Shown here: positions 1 to 6,040 of the stretch, one piece after another | Layout of the letters: every line of letters begins with the position of its first letter | Numbering within the stretch: position 1 is the first letter of the stretch | Assembly: GCA_948497845.1 (NCBI GenBank) | Contig: CAOOMX010000038.1 | Span: forward strand, 1-10,712 | Source of the DNA: an uncultured Bacilli bacterium | GTDB taxonomy: Bacteria > Bacillota_I > Bacilli_A > RF39 > UBA660 | Length of the DNA stretch: 10,712 bases | Reading direction: 5' to 3' | Notes under the pieces: model-generated | What the model saw: only the letters and a program-made list of their open reading frames with translations | Database searches by the model: none | Told to the model about the DNA's origin: nothing | Program-made: the position numbers and the translations under genes

Positions 1-652
1 CTTCTATGGCATTTATCTTAGCTAATTCATATGTACTTAGTTGTTCGGTTGTTATATAAAATCTTCCATTTAATGTTTTACCCATATTTATATTTTGGTC
101 ACTATCTAAGTTTACTAATGTAACTTCAATATTCCAAGTTTGCTCTGTTGTTCCTGTTGTTTCTATTTCATAATCTGCACTTACTAGAAAACCTCCAGTA
201 CGAGTTGTAATATCAAAACCATTTTCTACTCTTTTTAATCCTGTGATATCTTCTACTTCGTTTCCATTTGGGTCTGTTACTTTTAATACTAATTCTGCTT
301 GACCATCAACAGTAGAGTATACAAAATCATTATCATCGATGATGAAGAAAATATTATATTTACCCCTTGCTTCGTTTGTCGTATTATTTGCCTTTAGCGT
401 AGCTGTGGCTGTTGTATTTCCCTTTAGACTTTCCATTCCTTCAGCAAAGTTTTCTAAAGTGGCATGAATACGAATTGGGTCTCCTGCATCAAAAGTCAAG
501 GAATCTGTTGTTCCTGTTGATGCATTAATATTCGCATTTGTTCCTCCACCTAGGTCTGCTGCAAAATATGCGTATGTTGATCCAATAATTGTTAGTAATA
601 ATGTTAATATTCCTACTGTAGTTACAACTATTCTTTTTTTATTTTCTTTCAC
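1..652 (-). CDS. Secreted protein with SipW-type signal peptide, TasA/camelysin-like (N-terminal part)
   Basis: The gene runs off the left edge; 217 codons are visible. It starts with GTG at 650-652, chosen because AAGGAG (662-667) lies 9 bases upstream and an ATG two codons earlier in another frame stops at once (ATG AAG TGA). Residues 1-10 are basic (MKENKKRIVV). A hydrophobic stretch at about 8-26 follows, ending in GSTYAYFAAD, the pattern typical of proteins cleaved by the SipW-type signal peptidase, with probable cleavage after TYA. The rest of the visible chain is rich in Thr, Asn, Gly and Asp and looks like an extracellular beta-sandwich. In known relatives (TasA, camelysin) such proteins form matrix fibres or cell-surface layers; that role here is inference. 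No SipW peptidase gene is in the window, although it may lie beyond base 1. The gene has its own promoter and a structured leader. Confidence 0.8.
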   Translation of the reverse strand, partial: MKENKKRIVVTTVGILTLLLTIIGSTYAYFAADLGGGTNANINASTGTTDSLTFDAGDPIRIHATLENFAEGMESLKGNTTATATLKANNTTNEARGKYNIFFIIDDNDFVYSTVDGQAELVLKVTDPNGNEVEDITGLKRVENGFDITTRTGGFLVSADYEIETTGTTEQTWNIEVTLVNLDSDQNINMGKTLNGRFYITTEQLSTYELAKINAIE

Positions 653-661
653 TTCATACCA

Positions 662-700
662 CTCCTTAAATAAGGTATGCGAAAATGTCATACCCTATTT
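662..700 (-). promoter_or_regulatory. 5' leader stem-loop adjoining the ribosome binding site of the TasA-like gene
   Basis: On the minus strand, AAATAGGGTATG (700 down to 689) pairs with CATACCTTATTT (679 down to 668). This is a 12-bp stem with one G-U pair and a 9-base loop. The stem ends directly against the Shine-Dalgarno AAGGAG (662-667). If the promoter at 707-734 is right, the mRNA would begin at or just before the stem, as in 5' stabiliser hairpins of genes such as aprE. A third copy of the hexamer (GGTATG, 660-655) can pair with CATACC (679-674) instead, which would put the Shine-Dalgarno in a loop. The pairing is seen in the sequence; a stabilising or regulatory role is inference. 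Confidence 0.55.
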
Positions 701-706
701 TTCCCC

Positions 707-734
707 ATAGTATCAAAAAAAAAAAAAAAATCAA
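707..734 (-). promoter_or_regulatory. Probable promoter of the TasA-like gene
   Basis: Minus-strand TTGATT (729-734), a 16-base spacer that is mostly T, then TACTAT (707-712) preceded by TGA, which makes an extended -10. Each hexamer matches the sigma-A consensus at four of six positions. The -35 lies inside the 3' arm of the terminator hairpin at 727-750, so terminator and promoter share bases. Predicted transcription start is near 700. Confidence 0.45.
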
Positions 735-750
735 GATTTTTCTTGATTTT
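715..750 (-). terminator. Intrinsic terminator with 16-T tract
   Basis: On the minus strand AAAATCAAGA (750 down to 741) pairs perfectly with TCTTGATTTT (736 down to 727) around a 4-base loop, and runs into an uninterrupted run of T reaching 715. The stem is AT-rich but the T-tract is long. It is the second and better-tailed of two hairpins after the acyltransferase-like gene and would insulate the TasA-like gene from read-through. The stretch 751-858 between the two hairpins holds no convincing gene. Confidence 0.7.
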
Positions 751-858
751 AGTGTTAGTATACTTTTTACATGAGAAGCATCATTAATTAAACTGCTATT
801 TGGTATTTATTTTTTATTAAAAATCTGTTTTATATTTAAACCTTATGTATTTGCATTA

Positions 859-888
859 AAATACCACTTCCTTTTGGAAATGGTATTT
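859..888 (-). terminator. Hairpin just after the acyltransferase-like gene, probable first terminator
   Basis: AAATACCA (minus strand 888 down to 881) pairs with TGGTATTT (866 down to 859). After one mismatch the stem continues with TTCC/GGAA around a 4-base loop. It lies 13 bases past the TAA at 902-904. Only about four T residues follow on the minus strand, so it may work poorly alone and rely on the hairpin at 715-750. Confidence 0.55.
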
Positions 889-901
889 ATTATAACAATA
901 A

Positions 902-1963
902 TTATTTCGTTGTTGCTTTTCTTCCTCTTTTAGGTTTTATTTCTTCCTTTATTTCTTTTGTTTTTCTAAAAATTGGAGTAATAACAAATTCATCTACATA
1001 TAACATAATGAATGCCCAACAAGCAGAAAATAATATGTTAAAGATGATACTTGCATGATATCCCATTTCTGGAAATAACCATGAAAGTAAATAGATAAAT
1101 GCAACATGTGTAGCAAAATAGTAAAGGGATAATTTTCCTAAAAAATCACTTATTTTACTCTTATTATATAATACTGCTATGTAATCTTTATTAATTAATA
1201 AGATAGTTGCAAATGTATAAAGTATTAAATCAGTTGTTACATTGTTCCACGGAATTCCTTTGAAACCATAGTAAATAAGTAACATTATAATTCCTATATG
1301 TAATAGGCTTAAACAAAACATTTCTATTTCACTAAATTCTTTTTCTTTAAAATACTCTATCACATTATACATAAGCATTCCTAAACTCATTGCTGCAAGT
1401 ACTAATGCAAAACCATAAGGCATTAATGTATATGTTAATAATATTACTATCGGAGCAATTAATCCAATAAATAAATCTTCTTTAGCTGAAACAATATAAT
1501 ATAGTACTAATCCTGCAATAATAATTGCTGATACATACCATAAGGGTTCATTCCATAAAACAGATGATGAAACGGCTCCGATGGGACTAATTCCTAAAAA
1601 TTCACTTAATGAATCCATAAAGATACTAAATATATTGGTTATATTTGTTTTAAGCATTAAGTTTCTAGCTATAAATGCAAATAATACGCCCCCTAAAACA
1701 GCAGGATATAATTTGCTAAAACGTTCTTTTGTAAATCTCCATGCTTTAATAGCATTATCTTCTTTTTTTGCTTCATTCTTTTTATGATGTCTCATTAAGA
1801 AATATCCTGCTAAAAAGAAGAAAAAGGCTAAGGTGTTACAGCCTGTAAAAACTAAAGTTTCATTGCTATCTTGCCATATAATATTATTTAAATTCGTTAT
1901 TCCTAGAACAATTACTAATATTAAACTCCATAGTCCTATGGTAGATATTTTTTCTTTTTTCAT
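902..1963 (-). CDS. Acyltransferase-3-like multi-pass membrane protein
   Basis: A 353-residue protein with about ten hydrophobic segments. Several motifs resemble the acyltransferase 3 (OafA/WecH/NolL) family, which transfers acyl groups to sugars of surface polymers at the cytoplasmic membrane: FFFFLAGYFL (47-56), RFTKERFSKLYP (76-87, in place of the family's Arg-rich RxxR-Tyr-Pro stretch), LWYVSA (141-146) and LGKLSLYYFATHV near the C-terminus. The conserved His expected in the first membrane segment is not visible: residues 10-26 read GLWSLILVIVLGITNLN. The second Arg of RxxR appears as Lys. Activity may therefore be changed or lost. The tail is strongly basic (KPKRGRKATTK). The start ATG overlaps the upstream TGA as ATGA, with GGAGG about 12 bases upstream inside that gene, so translation is probably coupled. 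The true substrate is unknown. Confidence 0.75.
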   Translation of the reverse strand: MKKEKISTIGLWSLILVIVLGITNLNNIIWQDSNETLVFTGCNTLAFFFFLAGYFLMRHHKKNEAKKEDNAIKAWRFTKERFSKLYPAVLGGVLFAFIARNLMLKTNITNIFSIFMDSLSEFLGISPIGAVSSSVLWNEPLWYVSAIIIAGLVLYYIVSAKEDLFIGLIAPIVILLTYTLMPYGFALVLAAMSLGMLMYNVIEYFKEKEFSEIEMFCLSLLHIGIIMLLIYYGFKGIPWNNVTTDLILYTFATILLINKDYIAVLYNKSKISDFLGKLSLYYFATHVAFIYLLSWLFPEMGYHASIIFNILFSACWAFIMLYVDEFVITPIFRKTKEIKEEIKPKRGRKATTK

Positions 1964-3315
1964 AGCTCTTCTCCCTCCATAAAGTCTAAATCTAATAATC
2001 CAAATTTATTTAATAGATTATACATATTTTCTTGTATTTTTAATAGTTCCTCTTCTGTTAGTTCATCTATTTTGGCAAATCCTGTTACATCTTTTTTAGA
2101 AACAATTCCTTCTTTAAATTCTGCTTTAATATTATAGTCTATTTCATACTCTTCATTCTCTATTTTGAGAATACCTTTTCCTGTCATAGTCACATAATCT
2201 TTTTCAACTTCTGTTAAAATATCCAAAGCTAATTCTATTTCTGGTGTTTTTATTTCTATATTTATTTTTTCATCTATGACTTCAAAGTTTATTACTGTAT
2301 CACCTGTGTTGATATTTATTTTATCTTGATTAATAATGATATTACCAAGTAAAACTTCATTTTGATAATATTCACCCTTTATTTCATCTTCTTTTACCCA
2401 TATATTTATGTAATCATCAGCAAATGAAATAACAAATTTTTCACCATCATATTCTCCATTAATTTCATTACCATCTAAATCAAAAGAAAATGATTTTAAT
2501 TGATTGGTAAATACATCTACATTAATTTTATATGTTCCTGTAGATATTGATGTGTATTCTATATCATATACATCTTGTAATTTACTTAATATTTTATCCT
2601 TCTTAATTAATGTTTCTATTCTTCTTGAAATAGCTTCTTTTTCTTCTTCTCCAACCGTTATAATATATTCTTTTTGATTTAAACCATTAGGTCTTGTACT
2701 TAGTTTTCCTTCTTTTAAAGCTTCCATTTGATATTCTATTAATTTTGTAAAAATATAAACCATATTTTCATCTATGTTATATGCAATATCGTATAGTTCT
2801 TTTAATTGTTCTGTTAAACTATCTTCATCTAATTCTGTCCCAAGAATCTTATCATATATATCTTTAGCTTTCAAATATACCATTTCATCTTGTGTAAATA
2901 TTTCAGCATTAAATAAAGAACTATTCTCTTTTTTTAAATCTACTATCGCATTAAAAATATCTTGTTTAAAAGAATTTTCTATTAAAAGATCAATATCCAT
3001 TATTTCTTTTTTATTCTTTTTTACATTTATTAAATAACTAATTCTTGTGTCTAAATTACTATCATACTGCATACCATTTTTTGTTTCTTTTATTTGATCT
3101 AACATCTTTTGTGATGTTGTTCTAAAACTTTCTATCGTATTATCTATATATCTTTCTGTATTTTGATATATATAAAAGTAAGTATAATAGGCTCCTAAAG
3201 AAGCTACTATTAGAGCTATTACAGAAAAGAATACTATCCACTTTTTTTTACTTGTTTTTTCTGTCCAATCCTCCATTTCATTTACATTTTTTTGCTCTTC
3301 TTCAAATTTCATCAT
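1960..3315 (-). CDS. Single-pass membrane protein of unknown function (possibly DUF6583-like)
   Basis: A 451-residue protein. Residues 1-25 are charged and cytoplasmic. One membrane segment covers about 26-48 (WIVFFSVIALIVASLGAYY). A long outer region follows: a helical, Lys/Glu-rich part (about 52-260), then repetitive beta-rich sequence (about 265-420) with alternating polar and hydrophobic strands such as KINVDVFTNQL and INIEIKTPEIEL, and a short helical C-terminus. The layout recalls large anchored lipid- or polymer-handling or adhesin-like proteins of Firmicutes, and I suspect DUF6583, but I cannot confirm the family. Start: ATG at 3313-3315 (a second ATG follows directly), with AGGGA about 8 bases upstream. 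A TATAAT at 3331-3336 is present but no good -35, so the promoter is uncertain. It ends in TGA overlapping the acyltransferase-like gene, which suggests a joint function at the membrane. Confidence 0.75.
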   Translation of the reverse strand: MMKFEEEQKNVNEMEDWTEKTSKKKWIVFFSVIALIVASLGAYYTYFYIYQNTERYIDNTIESFRTTSQKMLDQIKETKNGMQYDSNLDTRISYLINVKKNKKEIMDIDLLIENSFKQDIFNAIVDLKKENSSLFNAEIFTQDEMVYLKAKDIYDKILGTELDEDSLTEQLKELYDIAYNIDENMVYIFTKLIEYQMEALKEGKLSTRPNGLNQKEYIITVGEEEKEAISRRIETLIKKDKILSKLQDVYDIEYTSISTGTYKINVDVFTNQLKSFSFDLDGNEINGEYDGEKFVISFADDYINIWVKEDEIKGEYYQNEVLLGNIIINQDKININTGDTVINFEVIDEKINIEIKTPEIELALDILTEVEKDYVTMTGKGILKIENEEYEIDYNIKAEFKEGIVSKKDVTGFAKIDELTEEELLKIQENMYNLLNKFGLLDLDFMEGEEL

Positions 3316-3329
3316 ATCACTCTTCCCTT

Positions 3330-3347
3330 TATTATATTAATATAATA
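3330..3347. repeat. 18-bp perfect AT palindrome upstream of the single-pass membrane protein gene
   Basis: Positions 3330-3347 read TATTATATTAATATAATA, a perfect inverted repeat made only of A and T. It lies 15 bases before the start codon at 3315 and contains the candidate -10 TATAAT (minus strand, 3331-3336). It could be an operator, but an all-AT palindrome can arise by chance in DNA this AT-rich. Confidence 0.3.
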
Positions 3348-3388
3348 TCATACTTTCTTTATTTTAAAAATATTTTTTCTTTCTATAC

Positions 3389-3419
3389 AAAAAAGAATAC
3401 TATTTTTTGGTATTCTTTT
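3389..3419 (-). terminator. Intrinsic terminator overlapping the end of the RDD gene
   Basis: Minus-strand AAAAGAATAC (3419 down to 3410) pairs perfectly with GTATTCTTTT (3400 down to 3391) around a 9-base loop, followed by further T. The 5' arm encodes the last residues of the RDD protein and the TAG stop (3400-3402) sits at the loop/3'-arm junction. It would end the Bax1-RDD transcript. Confidence 0.7.
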
Positions 3420-4035
3420 GTTCTACTACTTCACTAGGTGTAATCATTATAACTTTGGTTCTTGCAATGATATCATGTAACCCTCGATTATCTTTTCTTA
3501 AGATAATCATGGCAAATATACTTGTTTCTATTAAACTTTCTATAAAACTTATAATTTGTGAATAACTAAAATAAGCTTTACTTGCTAAACATAAACTTCC
3601 TACAATTAACATGATTCTAAAAATAATATTATTTAATACTACTGTTCTAATGATACATTGCATAAACGATACATTCTTTTTATCATTTACTCTAGTTAAT
3701 TGTAAGTGCATTATTTTCTTTCCAATGGTTTTTCCCTTTTTTAAGTAATTATATAAACCAAAGTAAAGTAGAAATACTATAATGGTTATAGTACCATTTA
3801 TCTTATTTGCCTTTGCTATTTCATAGTTTAAAGTTACTATCTTATCATGATACGCATCTTTATATTTTTCATCATCTTTTGTCTCTTTTACAAGTTCTTG
3901 ATAAGAAATTACTAATGTATTATATTCTTTCTTATAAGGATTTATAAAAGATATACTACTAATTAAAGTTACAATTAGTGTTACAATAGCTATATCTATT
4001 ATGTATGCTACTATTCTTTTTAGACTTGTATCCAT
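3400..4035 (-). CDS. RDD family membrane protein
   Basis: A 211-residue protein with the RDD-domain pattern: Arg7 and Asp14 in the first membrane segment (KRIVAYIIDIAI), GKTIGKKIMHLQL at 101-113, and the closing KDNRGLHDIIARTKVI at 181-196 with its Asp-x-Arg-Gly-x-His-Asp signature. Membrane segments lie at about 8-30, 81-98, 131-152 and 160-179. A polar 50-residue loop (31-80) between the first two segments is longer than in minimal RDD proteins. The family's roles are mostly unknown; some members have been linked to ion transport. ATG at 4033-4035 is preceded by AAGAGG. The gene begins 9 bases after the Bax1 stop, so both are on one transcript. Family is sure; function is not known. Confidence 0.85.
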   Translation of the reverse strand: MDTSLKRIVAYIIDIAIVTLIVTLISSISFINPYKKEYNTLVISYQELVKETKDDEKYKDAYHDKIVTLNYEIAKANKINGTITIIVFLLYFGLYNYLKKGKTIGKKIMHLQLTRVNDKKNVSFMQCIIRTVVLNNIIFRIMLIVGSLCLASKAYFSYSQIISFIESLIETSIFAMIILRKDNRGLHDIIARTKVIMITPSEVVEQKNTKK

Positions 4036-4044
4036 CTATTCCTC

Positions 4045-4689
4045 TTAATTATCGCTTTTTCCAAATAGCTCTAAAAGATGAATAAATATATTAATGAAAT
4101 CTAAGTATAAGTCTAATGCTCCATAAATAGCTAAATTTTCTTCCGGTAATCCTGCATCTTGTAATTCTTTAATCTTTTGAACATCATATGCAGTTATTCC
4201 TAAGAATAATCCAACACATATAATTGATAAGATCATAGATAATGTATCACTACCAATAATTAAGTTTATTAATACAGTTATTACAACTGCAAATAAACCT
4301 ATGTATAGATATGTTCCTATTTTAGATAAATCTAATGGTGTTTTATATCCTAAAAAGGCCATTACTGCAAATATACTTGCACTTATTAAGAAAATGTACA
4401 TTATTGATGAAAGATTAAACGCTACAAAGATTGATGAAAATGTTAATCCACTTACAAAGGAATATAGTAAAAATGATATTTTGGCTGTAATTGGTTTCAT
4501 ATCCATAACTTTTGCTGATAAGAAAAACACTATTACAAGTTCTACAATGATAAAGATCCAATATGCATTACCATCAAAAATACTATATAACATTCTTTCA
4601 TTCATTGATACAATATATCCAGTTGCAAATGTTAATGCTAATCCTATAGCCATCCATAAAAATGTTTTACTGAACAAACTATTTTTCAT
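4045..4689 (-). CDS. Bax inhibitor-1/YccA family membrane protein
   Basis: A 214-residue protein with seven hydrophobic segments, the usual size for the family. Family motifs are GLTFSSIF (81-88), GITAYDVQKIKEL (164-176) and AIYGALDLYLDFINIF (187-202). Asp169 and Asp193 are 24 residues apart, the spacing of the Asp171/Asp195 pair that controls the pH-gated calcium leak in B. subtilis YetJ, so a calcium leak channel in the cytoplasmic membrane is a fair inference. Start: ATG at 4687-4689 with AAGGAGG 8 bases upstream. A clear promoter lies at 4715-4743. It is the first gene of a two-gene operon with the RDD protein. A 166-codon open frame on the other strand (4301-4801) is a shadow. Confidence 0.9.
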   Translation of the reverse strand: MKNSLFSKTFLWMAIGLALTFATGYIVSMNERMLYSIFDGNAYWIFIIVELVIVFFLSAKVMDMKPITAKISFLLYSFVSGLTFSSIFVAFNLSSIMYIFLISASIFAVMAFLGYKTPLDLSKIGTYLYIGLFAVVITVLINLIIGSDTLSMILSIICVGLFLGITAYDVQKIKELQDAGLPEENLAIYGALDLYLDFINIFIHLLELFGKSDN

Positions 4690-4714
4690 AAAATTTCCCT
4701 CCTTTATTAATTCT

Positions 4715-4743
4715 ATTTTACCACTTAATATAAAAGTTGTAAA
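4715..4743 (-). promoter_or_regulatory. Promoter of the Bax1-RDD operon
   Basis: Minus-strand TTTACA (4738-4743), 17-base spacer, TAAAAT (4715-4720) preceded by TGG, an extended -10. Each hexamer matches the sigma-A consensus at five of six positions. It lies 25 bases before the start codon, with the AAGGAGG site between them. Confidence 0.8.
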
Positions 4744-4789
4744 ACTATATATATTTTTAGTTTTTCCTCTTCTCTTTAAAATATTATAT

Positions 4790-4818
4790 TTTACATTTTA
4801 ATTTTCTTATATTATAAT
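4790..4818 (+). promoter_or_regulatory. Promoter of the kinase gene
   Basis: TTTACA (4790-4795), 17-base spacer, perfect TATAAT (4813-4818). It points away from the Bax1 promoter; the two -35 boxes are 46 bases apart. It also settles the start codon of the kinase, since an upstream in-frame ATG at 4817 overlaps the -10 box and could not be in the mRNA. Confidence 0.85.
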
Positions 4819-4843
4819 GAAATTAAGAATTAAGGAGGCTTTT

Positions 4844-5989
4844 ATGAGCGAAAAATTGCAAAGGATTTTGCAGAATTTTGAATTTGATGGGGATGTAATT
4901 AGTGTTGTAGAAAATAGCCAAGGAAATATAAATGCTACATATGAAGTTAGAACAAATACTGGTAAAAAGTATTTACTTCAAAAGATTAATACTTATGTGT
5001 TTAAAGAACCGCATTTAGTGATGAAAAATATTGAATTAGTAACAGCACATATACGTAGAAAATTAGAAAGTATGCAAGATACTACACATCAAACACTTAC
5101 GATTGTTCCTACTAAAGGTAATCAAAATATGTGTACTTATGTTAATCAAGATGGGGAAAAAGAATATTATCGTGTTTTTTTATTTATTGATCATTGTATT
5201 AGCTTTAATACTTTTGATGAATGTCAGGATCGTAAGGAACAAGTAGCTTTTAATACCGGTAAATGCTTTGGTTTTTTCCATCAATTATTAAGTGATTTTC
5301 CAATAAGTATGTTATCTTATACCATACCAGATTTTCATAATACACCACAAAGGTTTGGAAATCTTCTTGCCAGTATTGAAAATAATGCAACAAATAGAGC
5401 ATTTGCTTGTTCTCAAGAAATTGTATATCTTATTTCCAAGATAAAAGAATGTTCTGTAATTCATGAAGCTTTAGGAAGAAGTATTCCTCTTCGTGTTACA
5501 CATAACGATACAAAACTAAATAATGTTTTAATTGATAGAGATACATTAGAAGGTGTGGCTGTTATTGACTTGGATACTGTTATGCCAGGGTCTATTCTTT
5601 ATGATATCGGTGATGGTATACGTTCGGCTTGTTCTAATTCTTTTGAAGATGAAACAGATTTATCTAAAGTCTTTATTGATGTAGACTTAGTTAAAAGTTA
5701 TTTAAGAGGTTATTTATCTGAAATGGGTCCTTTTTTAACACCAGATGAAATAACATATATGGGGCAATCTATACGAATTCTTACCTATGAATTAACCCTT
5801 AGATTTTTAACAGATTATATTAGTGGAGATATTTATTTTAAAACTAAATATCCTGAACATAATCGAGATCGCTATTTAAATCAATTTGCTTTATTGCAAG
5901 ATATCGAAGGAAAATTAGCAGAAATTGATGCCTTTATTAGATCTTTTATGCAACAAGATTTTCCAAGAGAAAGAGTAAAACCTAATTAG
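4844..5989 (+). CDS. N-acetylhexosamine 1-kinase-like phosphotransferase (APH fold)
   Basis: A 381-residue cytoplasmic kinase of the aminoglycoside-phosphotransferase/choline-kinase fold. Visible parts are the nucleotide loop with GNINATYEV (27-35), a probable ATP-binding Lys47 in YLLQKIN, the catalytic loop HNDTKLNN (220-227, Asp222 as base), and the metal-binding IDLDTVMPG (241-249). The last two and RSACSNSFEDE (260-270) closely resemble NahK of Bifidobacterium, which phosphorylates GlcNAc or GalNAc at C1 in host-glycan use. Substrate here is inference; another sugar or amino-sugar is possible. Start: the ATG at 4844 follows AAGGAGG by 5 bases, whereas an in-frame ATG at 4817 lies in the promoter. 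No lacto-N-biose phosphorylase, epimerase or uridylyltransferase gene is nearby, so it stands alone, with its own promoter and terminator. Confidence 0.82.
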   Translation: MSEKLQRILQNFEFDGDVISVVENSQGNINATYEVRTNTGKKYLLQKINTYVFKEPHLVMKNIELVTAHIRRKLESMQDTTHQTLTIVPTKGNQNMCTYVNQDGEKEYYRVFLFIDHCISFNTFDECQDRKEQVAFNTGKCFGFFHQLLSDFPISMLSYTIPDFHNTPQRFGNLLASIENNATNRAFACSQEIVYLISKIKECSVIHEALGRSIPLRVTHNDTKLNNVLIDRDTLEGVAVIDLDTVMPGSILYDIGDGIRSACSNSFEDETDLSKVFIDVDLVKSYLRGYLSEMGPFLTPDEITYMGQSIRILTYELTLRFLTDYISGDIYFKTKYPEHNRDRYLNQFALLQDIEGKLAEIDAFIRSFMQQDFPRERVKPN

Positions 5990-5993
5990 CCAC

Positions 5994-6031
5994 AAAAAAG
6001 ATTGTTTTTTAGTTCAAAAACAATCTTTTTT
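5994..6031. terminator. Bidirectional intrinsic terminator between the kinase gene and ychF
   Basis: AAAAAAGATTGTTTTT (5994-6009) pairs over 16 bp with AAAAACAATCTTTTTT (6016-6031) around a 6-base loop. A T-tract follows on the plus strand (6025-6032) and six T follow the GATT core on the minus strand. It lies 4 bases after the kinase stop and 9 bases after the ychF stop, serving both converging transcripts. Confidence 0.88.
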
Positions 6032-6040
6032 TATGGTCTT

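Noticed and set aside
691..695. GGGTAT in the TasA-like leader as a sigma-B -10 element
   Set aside because: No GTTT-type -35 at the required 12-14 base spacing; the bases are better explained as one arm of the leader stem.
762..790. Tiny minus-strand open frame (MMLLM) before the 715-750 terminator, as a possible attenuator leader peptide
   Set aside because: No ribosome binding site, only five codons, no regulatory codon cluster, and no promoter that would make it part of the TasA-like transcript.
1240..1256. Half-match to a parS site (TTGTTCCACGGAA)
   Set aside because: Only one half resembles parS, the second half is wrong, and it lies inside the acyltransferase-like gene.
4301..4801. 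166-codon plus-strand open frame opposite the Bax1 gene
   Set aside because: It lies antisense to a well-supported membrane protein, spans that gene's promoter and ribosome binding site, and has no family-like sequence.
4817..4843. Upstream ATG of the kinase gene at 4817
   Set aside because: It overlaps the TATAAT box, so it would not be transcribed; the ATG at 4844 has a perfect AAGGAGG at good spacing.
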